Origin: Sulfuriferula nivalis
GTDB lineage: Bacteria; Pseudomonadota; Gammaproteobacteria; Burkholderiales; Sulfuriferulaceae
NCBI RefSeq assembly: GCF_009937995.1
Contig: NZ_AP021881.1
Span: 2,542,001 to 2,606,000, forward strand
DNA: 64,000 nt
Reading direction: 5' to 3'
Shown here: positions 10,549 through 20,123 of the stretch, piece by piece
Numbering within the stretch: position 1 is the stretch's first letter
How the letters are laid out: each line of letters begins with the position of its first letter
Notes under the pieces: generated by a model
The model's input: the letters and a program-made list of their open reading frames with translations, nothing else
The model's database searches: none
Told to the model about the DNA's origin: nothing
Translations under genes and position numbers: made by a program

Positions 10549-12411
10549 TTGAAAGCACGCTTGCTCAGCCTCATCATTTTACTATCAACAGCAGTACACG
10601 CCTACGCCGATGATGCCCCGGATATACAGACACGCTACACACATGATTATGTAGACTACCAGCTCAATGCAGATGGCTCTCATATAGAAACCCATGATTG
10701 GGCAATGAAAATATTAAAAGAAAACGCAGTCGCTGATGCCAAAAGCACATCCATTACTTATAGCACCAGCATTCAGAAAACCGATGTCATATCGGCATAC
10801 ACCATCAAGGCCGACGGGCGTCGTATCGATGCACCAAAATCCAATTATCAACTCGAGACCAATAGCGGTAAAGATCATGACGCACCAGTTTTTTCCGACT
10901 TGGCAACACTCACAGTCGTTTTCCCAGATGTTGCTACGGGTGACACAGTCGGTCTGGTATACAAAATTACGCAAACCGAGGCCATGTTTCCTGGGCAATT
11001 CTCAGAAATGGCGTATTACCCCAAAAATATCGCTTACGATGATATTCGCATACGACTGGACTACCCTACCTCATTAAATTTGAATTACGAAGCACGACAA
11101 ATGCAAACTGTGGAAAACAGTGAAGCCGCTGGACGCAAAACGCTAGTGTGGACATACCAGAACAAGTCACCCATCTTAAGCAAACGACGCGACTATTCAG
11201 TCTATGACGTCGAGCAAGATCCCGGATACAGCATTTCTACCTTTAAAACCTATGCTGAGATTGCCCATGCTTATGGCATTAGAGCATTACCTAAAGCGGC
11301 AGTTACTGAACGTATACAAAAACTAGCAGATGAACTGACCAAAAACCAGAAAACGCCTTCCGATCAAGCTCGCACCTTGTATGAGTGGGTCGCAACTCAC
11401 ATTAGTTATGCAGGTAATTGTATTGGGGTAGGTGCTGTCGTTCCGCATGATACGGGTTTTATACTCGACAATCGTATGGGCGACTGTAAAGACCACGCCA
11501 CACTGCTGCAGGCGCTATTGGCTGCCAAAGGCATTGCCAGCACCCAGGCATTGATCAACTCAGGATCTACCTACAATCTACCAAAAATCCCCGTGGTATC
11601 CATGGTTAATCATGTAATTAACTACTTACCTGACCTCCATCTTTATTTGGATTCAACTTCGGATTCCACGCCTTATGGAATGCTGCCATTTAGTATAAGT
11701 GACAAGCCCACCTTGCTGACCACAGGGTATAAGGATGGCACGCGTACACCAGCCACACCGGTAGGTAGCAACAGCCAAATCATGAAAAGCCAGCTCATTA
11801 TTCATTCCGATGGTAGCGTAACTGACAATTTCAGCATATCGGCAACGGGATTGTTTGCAGTCAGCAATAGAGAACGTTTCCGCCGTTTAAACAAGGATCA
11901 ACAAACTGATTTGGTCAAAAACATATACAAAAGCAGTGGCTATAGTGCAAATGGTACTATCAACCTTTACGATACCGAAACATTAGCCAATCATTACCAT
12001 TACCTGGTACAGATGAACTTAGATCAATTCGTACAGCGCCCGGGTAGCGGTGCATTTAATATATATCCACTCTTTATTAGCGCCGCACCTATACAGGATT
12101 TTTTACGTTCCGCCATTGCATACGAAGACAACATTCCCACAGCATGTGTGAGTGGATATAGCGAAGAAACCTATAGCTACCAATTTCCCAAGGACATGAA
12201 AATACTTGCGATACCAGACAATATCAATATCACCAACAATGCACTCAGCTACCATGCCAGTTATCGATTGCAAGGCAATACGCTTATTGTCAAACGTAGC
12301 TTAGATGACCAAACTCCTGACAATGTATGCACAGCAGAAAAGTCTAATGCGGAGAAGAAACTCGCCATCCAGGCTTGGCAAAACATGAAGGCTCAAGTGT
12401 TATACAAATAA
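10549..12411 (+). CDS. Secreted DUF3857/transglutaminase-like protein
   Basis: 620 aa starting at TTG; an AAGGG ribosome-binding site eight bases upstream and a signal peptide beginning MKARLLSLIILLSTAVHAYA support that start. Residues about 45-210 match the DUF3857 beta domain, followed by a transglutaminase-like core. The papain-like triad is visible as Cys313 (MGDCKDHATLL), His355 (MVNHVINY) and Asp368 (LYLDSTSD). The C-terminal part is DUF2569/3858-like beta structure. Proteins of this layout are periplasmic; a peptidase or transpeptidase-like activity is possible but the substrate is unknown. Confidence 0.82.
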   Translation: MKARLLSLIILLSTAVHAYADDAPDIQTRYTHDYVDYQLNADGSHIETHDWAMKILKENAVADAKSTSITYSTSIQKTDVISAYTIKADGRRIDAPKSNYQLETNSGKDHDAPVFSDLATLTVVFPDVATGDTVGLVYKITQTEAMFPGQFSEMAYYPKNIAYDDIRIRLDYPTSLNLNYEARQMQTVENSEAAGRKTLVWTYQNKSPILSKRRDYSVYDVEQDPGYSISTFKTYAEIAHAYGIRALPKAAVTERIQKLADELTKNQKTPSDQARTLYEWVATHISYAGNCIGVGAVVPHDTGFILDNRMGDCKDHATLLQALLAAKGIASTQALINSGSTYNLPKIPVVSMVNHVINYLPDLHLYLDSTSDSTPYGMLPFSISDKPTLLTTGYKDGTRTPATPVGSNSQIMKSQLIIHSDGSVTDNFSISATGLFAVSNRERFRRLNKDQQTDLVKNIYKSSGYSANGTINLYDTETLANHYHYLVQMNLDQFVQRPGSGAFNIYPLFISAAPIQDFLRSAIAYEDNIPTACVSGYSEETYSYQFPKDMKILAIPDNINITNNALSYHASYRLQGNTLIVKRSLDDQTPDNVCTAEKSNAEKKLAIQAWQNMKAQVLYK

Positions 12412-12548
12412 GCTTGGAAAAGTCGCATGTCATTGATATATATGAATGACAGAGCAAAGAAGATTCACAACGATTAGTTTAGGTATGGATCTTAGTCTTT
12501 AAAATCATAAAGTAATGCTGTTAAAAATCAAGATAAACGGGGATAACA

Positions 12549-13358
12549 ATGAATAAATTAAGTGCTTATGGCGTAGTCATAATCATGGCTTGTATAGCCA
12601 TACTAATTTTTGTTTTAGATATATTTGTACAGGTTGGTGCAGGTGAACGAGGTGTACTCATGACCTGGGGTGCTGTACAACCGGGCGTACTTAATCCCGG
12701 GCTGCATATTAAGATGCCGATAGCGCAACGAGTTGTTAAACTAAATGTGCAAGTTCAGAATTCACAAGCCGCAGAGACATCAGCCAGTCTGGATTTACAA
12801 GATGTAACAACGACCGTCGCTACGAACTGGCATATCTTACCCGCTGATGCAGAGTGGGTTTACCAGAATGTAGGTAATGAAGATGCATTAATTGCCAAAA
12901 TTATCAAACCAACCATCAGCAATTCCGTTAAAGCCGTTACCGCTTTGTACAATGCTGAAGATTTAATTATTCACCGAGATAAAGTTCGTGGTCAGATCGA
13001 AGATCAAATTATGAGCTCGTTGAAGCAGTATAGAATCGTAGTGGACTCTGCAAATATTATCGATTTCAAATTTAGTCCACAATTCGCGCAAGCAATTGAG
13101 CAGAAACAAGTTGCACAGCAACATGCCCAACAGGCGCAATATGATTTACAAAAAGCACAAGTTGTTGCTGAACAGCGGGTAGTTGAAGCCGAGGCGCAAT
13201 CCAAGGCACAAAAACTACTACAATCGACCATTACTCCCGAGATTATTCAACAGCAGGCGGTCGCTAAATGGAACGGTGTTTTACCACAAGTGGTGGGTGG
13301 CAATGGCGTCATTCCAATGATAGGTTCAATAAGCACCATGTCCTCGGGTAACAAGTAG
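12549..13358 (+). CDS. Prohibitin-like SPFH membrane protein
   Basis: 269 aa. One membrane segment at about 7-28, then an SPFH/prohibitin domain with GAGERGVLMTWGAVQPGVLNPGLH and LHIKMPIAQRVVKLNVQVQ. A coiled-coil region rich in Gln/Ala (about 175-225) leads to a C-terminal tail ending GSISTMSSG. Closest in appearance to prohibitins. It is a second SPFH protein in the window, not closely similar to the paraslipin at 7574-8479 and lacking an NfeD partner. A GGGGATAAC ribosome-binding region precedes the ATG. Confidence 0.82.
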   Translation: MNKLSAYGVVIIMACIAILIFVLDIFVQVGAGERGVLMTWGAVQPGVLNPGLHIKMPIAQRVVKLNVQVQNSQAAETSASLDLQDVTTTVATNWHILPADAEWVYQNVGNEDALIAKIIKPTISNSVKAVTALYNAEDLIIHRDKVRGQIEDQIMSSLKQYRIVVDSANIIDFKFSPQFAQAIEQKQVAQQHAQQAQYDLQKAQVVAEQRVVEAEAQSKAQKLLQSTITPEIIQQQAVAKWNGVLPQVVGGNGVIPMIGSISTMSSGNK

Positions 13359-13371
13359 AATAAGACACCAA

Positions 13372-14202
13372 TCAATCTGCCACTTCCACCTTCAACCATA
13401 CTCCGCGCTGACTTTGCTGTGACTCGCTGCCAGTACCTAATAATTGGCCAGTTGACTGGGTATTATTACTGTCAGTACCGCCGATTTGTACCCACTCGCC
13501 CAGTCTGGTTTGTACGGTGGTAGTGAGGCGCTGGACGTTGCGGTTACCATATTGCCCAGCCTGCACACTGGTTTGTTGCGGACTGATGTCCAAGGTGACA
13601 CGCTCGCCGGTTAAGCGTGGCGTGGCATAGAAGCCTGAGCCCAGGTCTTGATAAACGGTGGCAGTAGAAACGATGGCGCCATTCACGCCATACTGAATAC
13701 TTTGCATCACCATAGGCACTGACACGCCCGCATTAATATATGCCGCCCCACCATCGATGACACGCACCATCTGGTCTGCAGCTTCTTGGCTATTGTGCTG
13801 ACTGTTTTGCACATCCAGATTGACGCCACCATCACTTAACCGTGCGCTTGGGCGTTGGTGGTTGGGTACGGTGACGCTAACACCACCCACGCCGACCCGC
13901 CCATTAACATTGATGCCACGATTTTGCTGCTGCTGATCCATATGCTGGCGCACATAAATCACCAATTGGCGTGGCGCCTGATCGATACGCGCCAATACTG
14001 CTTTAATTTGCGCACGATTTTTAGCCGATGCACGCAAGATCAGCTGATCGTCCATACCCGTCAACGTGCCACCCGGCTCCAGCAAGGGCTGCAATACCGG
14101 CAACACTTCGTTGATACTGCGGTTCTGCAATTGCAGCACTTCGATTTCATCGGCATGCGCCAGACTCACGCTTATCAGCAAAACCAGCAATAATAATTTC
14201 AT
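13372..14202 (-). CDS. Secretin N-domain-like periplasmic protein
   Basis: 276 aa. Signal peptide MKLLLLVLLISVSLAHA, then a segment IEVLQLQNRSINEVLPVLQP leading into ASAKNRAQIKAVLARIDQAP. This is the NolW/N1-type fold found at the front of type II/III secretin subunits. The C-terminal half (about 130-276) has beta-rich motifs like those in secretin barrels (GERVTLDISPQQTSV; TTVQTRLGEWVQIGG), but the whole is far shorter than a pore-forming secretin. It may be a minimal secretin-like protein of unknown partner. The start overlaps the stop of the upstream metallo-hydrolase by four bases (ATGA), indicating coupling. Confidence 0.7.
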   Translation of the reverse strand: MKLLLLVLLISVSLAHADEIEVLQLQNRSINEVLPVLQPLLEPGGTLTGMDDQLILRASAKNRAQIKAVLARIDQAPRQLVIYVRQHMDQQQQNRGINVNGRVGVGGVSVTVPNHQRPSARLSDGGVNLDVQNSQHNSQEAADQMVRVIDGGAAYINAGVSVPMVMQSIQYGVNGAIVSTATVYQDLGSGFYATPRLTGERVTLDISPQQTSVQAGQYGNRNVQRLTTTVQTRLGEWVQIGGTDSNNTQSTGQLLGTGSESQQSQRGVWLKVEVAD

Positions 14203-15149
14203 TGGTTTAAGGACTCTTTTTCCATGAGCAAATAAGTGTTGTAAGCATTTGCCCGATTCGCCTGCACAAATGCTGGCATGCTGGCATATTTTTTCCAGTC
14301 CGTTTTAGCATAAGCCTCGTCGAACGGCACTAAATCCGCTACTGCCTGCCCCATTGTTTTACGTAAATATTCCAGATATTCACGCGTAAATTTCAAATCA
14401 CGGGAAGATTTAAGCGATGCAGTACCATGTCCAGGTATCATTACTCTGGGTTTAAGAACAATAAGCTTATTCAATGAACCTAACCATAATTTACTATCCG
14501 CGTCCCCCACAAACGGAATGCGCCCACGGAACACGACATCACCCGTATACAACACGCCATCTTCCTGCACCAGCATTGCCATATCCTCCGCACTATGCGC
14601 AGGACCAACATAACGCAATTTGAAATGCACGCCTCCCAGTTTAAAATCCGTATCACCGTCTAGCCATTTATCAGCAGGCAACAGCTTGGTTTGCTCATCA
14701 ACCCAAGGGAATAAAGTCACACGACGCTGTGCCAAACGTTCAGCCGCCGCATCGGTATCTATCGCACCCTGACCATTCTTGTGTGCCCAACTTTCAGCAC
14801 CCAAGGCCTTAAATACCTGTAAACCGTAATAATGGTCGGCATGATAATGACTGATAATGACGTACTTAATCGGCAACGGCGTTATTTTATGAATTTGTCT
14901 GACCAGTTCTGCTGCCAATGAAGGTGTACCCAGCGTATCAAATACCACTACACCGGCTGGCGTCACCACAAATCCAGCATTTGACATATAACCTTGATTC
15001 TCTGACGACGCGGCGCCAGCCATGCCCTGAACATAATAACTGTGCTTGCCAACTTTGATGGGGGTCATGTGCACACTCACTGCAGCGTAATCCTCAGCCT
15101 GCGCAAAACTCACCCACATAAGCAATAAAACCAAGATCAATTTATACAT
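14199..15149 (-). CDS. Secreted metallo-beta-lactamase-fold hydrolase
   Basis: 316 aa from the ATG at 15149. The frame is open further upstream, but a GGAGGGTG ribosome-binding site and the signal peptide (MYKLILVLLLMWVSFAQA) place the start here; a tandem ATG at 15152 is the alternative. Zinc ligands: His101, His103, Asp105, His106 in HYHADHYYG, a later His in GPAHSAEDM, and IPGHGTAS near the C-terminus. This is a periplasmic MBL hydrolase resembling the SoxH/quinoprotein-relay branch rather than a true beta-lactamase. Substrate unknown. The downstream gene overlaps by four bases. Confidence 0.82.
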   Translation of the reverse strand: MYKLILVLLLMWVSFAQAEDYAAVSVHMTPIKVGKHSYYVQGMAGAASSENQGYMSNAGFVVTPAGVVVFDTLGTPSLAAELVRQIHKITPLPIKYVIISHYHADHYYGLQVFKALGAESWAHKNGQGAIDTDAAAERLAQRRVTLFPWVDEQTKLLPADKWLDGDTDFKLGGVHFKLRYVGPAHSAEDMAMLVQEDGVLYTGDVVFRGRIPFVGDADSKLWLGSLNKLIVLKPRVMIPGHGTASLKSSRDLKFTREYLEYLRKTMGQAVADLVPFDEAYAKTDWKKYASMPAFVQANRANAYNTYLLMEKESLNQ

Positions 15150-15253
15150 CATCACCCTCCTATTTGTTATAGCAGTCTCATAGTACCGCGACAATGGGTG
15201 CCTGAATATGGTATCTTCACACCAACTGACATTACTAACTTCGAACACGCATT

Positions 15254-15790
15254 ATGCAATTTATCAAGAAAAACTGGATCGCTTTCTTATTAGCTTTTAT
15301 TTTCCCTATCGTTCTCATCATTTGGTGGTGGGGCGGATTCAGCCACGCGACAATTACCGAAACCGAAAGTGAACCGCTGTATTATGCCTATACTGAATAT
15401 TATGGTGATTATGGCAATCTGGGTGACACCCAACAGAAAGTGTACTCCGCCCTAATCGCACAAAATATCAAACCTGGCAAATTTCTCACCATACTCTATG
15501 CTGATCCACGCACCACCAAAAAGCATGATCAACATGCGCGTGTAGGTTATTTATTACCCATGAATACCGTAGTCAGACAACCCTTACTCACTGACACGCT
15601 GCCACGCCGTCAGGTACTGCGTGCCAGCGCCAAGGCAAGCCTGATGTTAGCCCCCAGCATCGCTTATCAGGGACTGCACGATTACCTCAAGCCTCTCGGC
15701 AAAGACATCCAAATGCCCAGTGTGGAGATTTACACAGCCGGAACCAGCATCAATGAGATGGGCACTTTAACCGTGGACATCCCTTACTAA
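15254..15790 (+). CDS. Membrane-anchored GyrI-like effector-binding-domain protein
   Basis: 178 aa. One membrane segment at about 8-26 (WIAFLLAFIFPIVLIIWWW), then a soluble domain with PLYYAYTEYYGDYGNLGDTQ and KFLTILYADPRTT, which resembles the GyrI/AraC-type small-molecule-binding fold. The topology would place the domain outside the cytoplasm. The function is not known. Its start lies about 100 bases from the divergent MBL gene, and it is followed closely by the CobD-like gene. Confidence 0.65.
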   Translation: MQFIKKNWIAFLLAFIFPIVLIIWWWGGFSHATITETESEPLYYAYTEYYGDYGNLGDTQQKVYSALIAQNIKPGKFLTILYADPRTTKKHDQHARVGYLLPMNTVVRQPLLTDTLPRRQVLRASAKASLMLAPSIAYQGLHDYLKPLGKDIQMPSVEIYTAGTSINEMGTLTVDIPY

Positions 15791-15799
15791 CTCAATACT

Positions 15800-16702
15800 A
15801 TGACTGCAATCCTCGCCGCGATTTTACTTGAACACTTTCGCCCCTTGCAGTCATCCTGGACACGCTGGCTGACACGCCCGCTCCAGACGCTGGCACATCT
15901 CCTCAACGCGGGCACCCACCAGCATGGTGTGATTGCCTGGTTAGTTGCTGTATTACCGTTATTAACCATCACCAGCCTGATATTTTTCACATTGACCTCC
16001 ATCAGTGCCTGGCTGGGCTGGCTCTGGCAAATTGCCGTACTTTACAGCTGCATACGCTTCAAATCGGTCACGACACCAGCATCCACTATTGCTCAGGCAC
16101 TTAATCACAACGACCTCCCAAAAGCGCAAACGCAATACTCAGTTAACCATCATGAGATACCCGAGACGACTCACGGACTTGCCCGCGTGACCATAGAATG
16201 CTTATTCAGTGATGCATTGCACTATTTATTTGGCATATTGTTCTGGTTTATTCTGCTGGCGCCACTGGGACCTGTAGGCGCACTGTTATATCGCCTTAGC
16301 CATCATCTTGCACACACCTGGCAACCCAACCAAATGGGTGAATTCGCGCAATTCTCTCAACGTGTCAGCCAGGTATTAGATGCCCTGCCCGCTCGCCTGA
16401 CAGCGCTTACCTTTGCCATTGCAGGCGATTTTGAAGATGCAGTTTATTGCTGGCGCAGCCAGGCTGCAGACTGGGCTAATCACGGCATAGGCATTGTGCT
16501 CGCCAGTGCGGCCGGCGCCATGGAAATTAAGCTCGGCGGCAAAATACAGCACCAGCAGGGTGAAACCTGGCGCCCCGAATTAGGTCTGGGCAAGCCTCCC
16601 GAAGCAACAGATATCAATAGCGCTATCAGTCTTGTCTGGCGGGCACTGACCATATGGCTGTTACTGCTGTTTTTCTTTGCACTAGCCAAACTGGCACACT
16701 GA
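15800..16702 (+). CDS. CobD/CbiB-family membrane protein
   Basis: 300 aa integral membrane protein. The N-terminus MTAILAAILLEHFRPL and internal segments such as SDALHYLFGILFWFILLAPLGPVGALLYR match the CobD/CbiB-AmpE-type family. Genuine CbiB makes adenosylcobinamide, but the betaproteobacterial relatives often stand apart from cobalamin genes, and none are found here, so a B12 role should not be assumed. It starts nine bases after the preceding gene's stop and is two bases from the next start: a likely operon. Confidence 0.75.
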   Translation: MTAILAAILLEHFRPLQSSWTRWLTRPLQTLAHLLNAGTHQHGVIAWLVAVLPLLTITSLIFFTLTSISAWLGWLWQIAVLYSCIRFKSVTTPASTIAQALNHNDLPKAQTQYSVNHHEIPETTHGLARVTIECLFSDALHYLFGILFWFILLAPLGPVGALLYRLSHHLAHTWQPNQMGEFAQFSQRVSQVLDALPARLTALTFAIAGDFEDAVYCWRSQAADWANHGIGIVLASAAGAMEIKLGGKIQHQQGETWRPELGLGKPPEATDINSAISLVWRALTIWLLLLFFFALAKLAH

Positions 16703-16704
16703 AC

Positions 16705-17943
16705 ATGCTCAATCTGATTTGGGCAGGATTTTTTTTAGTTGCGTTTGTTTTTGCCAGTGTCAATTGGTTAATCTATGGTCAAGCTGACAGCTACGCCCTT
16801 ATCATGCAGGCGGTGTTTACTGCCGCAAAGAATGCAGTCGAAATTTCGCTAGGCTTAATCGGCATCATGGCGCTATGGTTAGGCATCATGCGCGTAGGCG
16901 AAAAGGCCGGATTTTTACAAAGCCTGACCTGGCTGATGACGCCGCTTTTCCGCCGCCTGTTTCCAGATGTCCCTGCCCACCATCCTGCGCTAGGCGCGAT
17001 CACCATGAATATGGCAGCCAATATGCTGGGGCTGGACAACGCCGCTACACCCATGGGAATTAAAGCCATGCAGGAACTGCAAACACTGAATCCTGACAAA
17101 AAAACCGCTTCCGATGCACAGATACTATTTCTGGTCATCAACGCCTCATCAGTCACTCTGCTCCCCGTCACCATTTTCACCTACCGTGCGCAAGCAGGTG
17201 CGCATGACCCGACCGATGTGTTCATCCCCATCCTCATCGCTACCTATTGCTCAACCATGGCTGGGTTATTGGCAACCGCTTTTTTCCAGCGTATTAACTT
17301 ATGGGATAAAGTCGTACTGGCTTATTTAGGTGCAATTAGTGCACTGGTGTTCGGACTGGTTGCTTATTTTGCCCAGTTACCAACAACAGAAATGCTACGA
17401 CAATCCAGCCTGATCAGTAATCTGCTGTTATTCAGTTTAATCATCAGCTTCATCGCAGGTGCAGCATTTAAACGTGTCAATGCCTACGAGGCTTTTGTCG
17501 AAGGCGCGAAAGACGGTTTTCATACTGCTGTCACCATCATCCCTTACCTTGTCGCCATGCTGGTTGCGATTGCCGTGTTTCGTGCCAGTGGCGCATTGGA
17601 GTTAGTCATGCAAGGCTTACGCCACACCGTTCTCTGGCTGGGCTGGGATGCGCGCTTTGTCGATGCACTGCCGACCGCATTAATGAAGCCATTATCAGGC
17701 AGCGGCTCACGCGCAATGATGATAGATACCATGCATACCTTCGGTGCCGACTCTTTTGCAGGCAGACTGGCGTCCGTCATCCAGGGCAGCACAGAAACCA
17801 CGTTCTATGTAGTCGCAGTTTATTTTGGCGCTGTCGGCATACAGCGCGTGCGTCATGCCGTCGCTTGTGGTCTAATCGCTGACTTAGGCGGATTAATTGC
17901 CGCAATTGCTATTACCTATTTATTTTTTGGTGCACTAAGCTAA
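16705..17943 (+). CDS. Fused SpmA/SpmB-type nucleoside-recognition membrane protein
   Basis: 412 aa from ATG 16705, two bases after the preceding stop; the frame opens earlier but overlaps the CobD-like gene. Two nucleoside-recognition (Gate) domains lie in tandem, with N-terminal SpmA-like features (GAITMNMAANMLGLDNAATP; MQELQTLNPDKKTASDAQIL) and C-terminal SpmB-like ones (LMKPLSGSGSRAMMIDTMHT; GSTETTFYVVAVYFGAVGI). In Bacillus the two halves are separate spore maturation proteins; in non-sporulating proteobacteria the fused form is common and its transport substrate is unsettled. Confidence 0.85.
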   Translation: MLNLIWAGFFLVAFVFASVNWLIYGQADSYALIMQAVFTAAKNAVEISLGLIGIMALWLGIMRVGEKAGFLQSLTWLMTPLFRRLFPDVPAHHPALGAITMNMAANMLGLDNAATPMGIKAMQELQTLNPDKKTASDAQILFLVINASSVTLLPVTIFTYRAQAGAHDPTDVFIPILIATYCSTMAGLLATAFFQRINLWDKVVLAYLGAISALVFGLVAYFAQLPTTEMLRQSSLISNLLLFSLIISFIAGAAFKRVNAYEAFVEGAKDGFHTAVTIIPYLVAMLVAIAVFRASGALELVMQGLRHTVLWLGWDARFVDALPTALMKPLSGSGSRAMMIDTMHTFGADSFAGRLASVIQGSTETTFYVVAVYFGAVGIQRVRHAVACGLIADLGGLIAAIAITYLFFGALS

Positions 17944-17959
17944 ACACCCGCTGTTAATT

Positions 17960-19435
17960 ATGAATGAATATACCACCCTCGCTGCCGTAGATCTTGGTTC
18001 CAACAGTTTCAAACTCCAGGTTGCACGCGTTGTTGATGACCAAATTTACCCGCTGGACGTACTCAAAGAACCTGTACGTCTGACTGCAGGCATAGGCGCA
18101 GACAAGTTACTGGACGACGCCTCACAGGCTCGTGGCTTGGCCTGTCTGGCTCGATTTAGCGAAAGATTACGCGACTTACCGCAAGGCGCAGTTCGTTGTG
18201 TGGGCACCAGCGCCTTACGTGTCGCCGAAAACACTGATGCATTTCTGCAACAGGCAGAAGCTATCCTTGGCTATCCAATAGAAATTATTGCCGGCCGTGA
18301 AGAAGCACGTCTGGTCTATATCGGTGTAGCACATAGCCTGCCTGCTGCCGATCATCCACGCATGATTATTGATATTGGTGGCGGCTCGACTGAATGCGTC
18401 ATTGGCGTAGGCATGAATCCGCAGTTGATGGAAAGCCTGCATCTCGGCTGCGTCAACTTTACCCAGCGTTTTTTCATAGACGGCAAAATCAGCAAAAAAA
18501 ACATGGATCTTGCCATCCTCACTGCTCGCACCGAAGCCCAGACCATAGCCGCAAATTACACAGGGAAATGGCATGAAGCCGTTGGCTCCAGTGGCACGGC
18601 ACGGGTCATCAGTGATGTATTAGTTCAAAATGGCTGGGCAGAACAAGGGATTAGCAGCGAGGGCTTGGCTAAACTTTGTGAGCACATGATCATGGTCGGC
18701 GACCTTGCCAAAATTGAACTCGCGGGGATGAAGTCCGATCGCAAACCAGTTTTTGCAGGTGGCGTTGCGGTCATGGCGGGCATATTCGCCGAATTCGGCA
18801 TTACCCAAATGACCATCGCAGATGGTGCATTGCGTGAAGGCGTACTATACGATTTGCTGGGACGATTCCACCATAAAGACATGCGCGCGGCGACCGTCAC
18901 CCAATTCATGCGCCGCTATCATGTTGATAGCAAACAGGCACGGCGTGTGAGTGACTTTGCCACCCAGCTATTTAATCAGATTGCGCCCCAGCTCACTGAT
19001 GCCGAAGCACTGAAACCTTATCTGATCTGGGCGGCACAACTGCATGAAATCGGCATTTCCATAGCCCATGCCGGCTATCATAAACATGGTGCTTATATAC
19101 TCGCCAACGCCGACATGCCAGGATTTTCGCAAAAGGATCAGGCACGTATTGCGCTGCTGGTACGTGCTCAACGTGGCGGAATGGATAAACTGACACCCAG
19201 CCTGCCTGATACACTCAAACCACTAGTACTAATTTTACGTTTGGCTATTTTGTGTTACCGCAGTCGTGCCAATCTGAGTTTGAGTGAACTGGCACTAAAG
19301 CTCAACGACAATAGCGCACAACTCACGCTTACCCACAACTGGCTTAACAGCAATCCACTGACTGCAGCCGCACTCACCGATGAAAGTCGAAGCTGGAAAC
19401 AAATAGGCTATAAATTCACTATCAACGCTATCTAA
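17960..19435 (+). CDS. ppx: Exopolyphosphatase (Ppx/GppA family)
   Basis: 491 aa. ASKHA-fold phosphatase that removes terminal phosphates from polyphosphate (or hydrolyses pppGpp in GppA). Motifs: AAVDLGSNSFKLQVARV (phosphate 1), GREEARLVYIG, and IDIGGGSTECVIGVG (phosphate 2). The C-terminal third (about 310-490) is the helical HD-like domain, with QLHEIGISIAHAGYHKHGAY. Length matches full Ppx. It follows SpmAB after 16 bases. Ppx and GppA cannot be told apart with certainty from sequence alone. Confidence 0.9.
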   Translation: MNEYTTLAAVDLGSNSFKLQVARVVDDQIYPLDVLKEPVRLTAGIGADKLLDDASQARGLACLARFSERLRDLPQGAVRCVGTSALRVAENTDAFLQQAEAILGYPIEIIAGREEARLVYIGVAHSLPAADHPRMIIDIGGGSTECVIGVGMNPQLMESLHLGCVNFTQRFFIDGKISKKNMDLAILTARTEAQTIAANYTGKWHEAVGSSGTARVISDVLVQNGWAEQGISSEGLAKLCEHMIMVGDLAKIELAGMKSDRKPVFAGGVAVMAGIFAEFGITQMTIADGALREGVLYDLLGRFHHKDMRAATVTQFMRRYHVDSKQARRVSDFATQLFNQIAPQLTDAEALKPYLIWAAQLHEIGISIAHAGYHKHGAYILANADMPGFSQKDQARIALLVRAQRGGMDKLTPSLPDTLKPLVLILRLAILCYRSRANLSLSELALKLNDNSAQLTLTHNWLNSNPLTAAALTDESRSWKQIGYKFTINAI

Positions 19436-19443
19436 ACATCACT

Positions 19444-20118
19444 ATGAATACGACCAATCAAAAAATCAAAGTCTGGGATTTGCCCACGCGTTTATTTCAC
19501 TGGAGTCTGGTACTCTGCTTTGCCGTCTCATGGGGAAGTGTCGAACTTTTTGACGACGCCATGCAAATCCATTTTTACGCGGGTTATACCCTGCTCACAC
19601 TGCTCATATTCCGTGTACTTTGGGGATTCGTTGGTGGCAGCACAGCACGATTCAGCCATTTCTGGTCCGGAGTACACGCCACTAAAGCTTATGCACGTAC
19701 ATTACTCAAGCCCCGTCCCAATGACAATATAGGCCATAATCCAGTCGGTGGCTGGGCGGTTATTATCATGCTCACATTACTGGCAGCACAGATGATCACC
19801 GGACTGTTTTCCAATAATGATTTACTGGATAGTGGCCCACTCGCGCACTACATCAGCGGGGACTTGAGCGATACGATCAGCGGCATTCATGGCACCATAT
19901 TTAATTTCCTGATCACTATTGTCGGCCTGCATATTGCAGCTGTATTTTTCTATCGTTTCTACAAACACAGCAACCTGATTATCGCCATGATCACAGGTTA
20001 CAAAACCTTACCCAACACCCTCAACACCAGCGGCCTGTATTTCGTCAGCAATTTCCGCGCCATACTGGTGTTAGCCATTGCCGCAGCCTGTGTTGCCGCG
20101 CTGGTCATTTACAGCTAA
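19444..20118 (+). CDS. Cytochrome b561-type di-heme membrane protein
   Basis: 224 aa with four membrane segments. The opening (KVWDLPTRLFHWSLVLCFAV) and the histidines in FHWS, IHFYAGYTLL, GIHGTIFN and GLHIAAVFFYRFYKHSNLI are those of the Ni/Fe-hydrogenase b-type/cytochrome b561 family, in which such histidines bind two hemes. It would carry electrons between the quinone pool and a periplasmic partner such as a cytochrome c. It is eight bases downstream of ppx; the only nearby cytochrome c is the lipoprotein gene at 20902-21357. Confidence 0.85.
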   Translation: MNTTNQKIKVWDLPTRLFHWSLVLCFAVSWGSVELFDDAMQIHFYAGYTLLTLLIFRVLWGFVGGSTARFSHFWSGVHATKAYARTLLKPRPNDNIGHNPVGGWAVIIMLTLLAAQMITGLFSNNDLLDSGPLAHYISGDLSDTISGIHGTIFNFLITIVGLHIAAVFFYRFYKHSNLIIAMITGYKTLPNTLNTSGLYFVSNFRAILVLAIAAACVAALVIYS

Positions 20119-20123
20119 ACAAT

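Noticed and set aside
15800-16702. A cobalamin biosynthesis locus
   Set aside because: Only the CobD/CbiB-like protein is present; no other cob/cbi gene and no cobalamin riboswitch were seen nearby.
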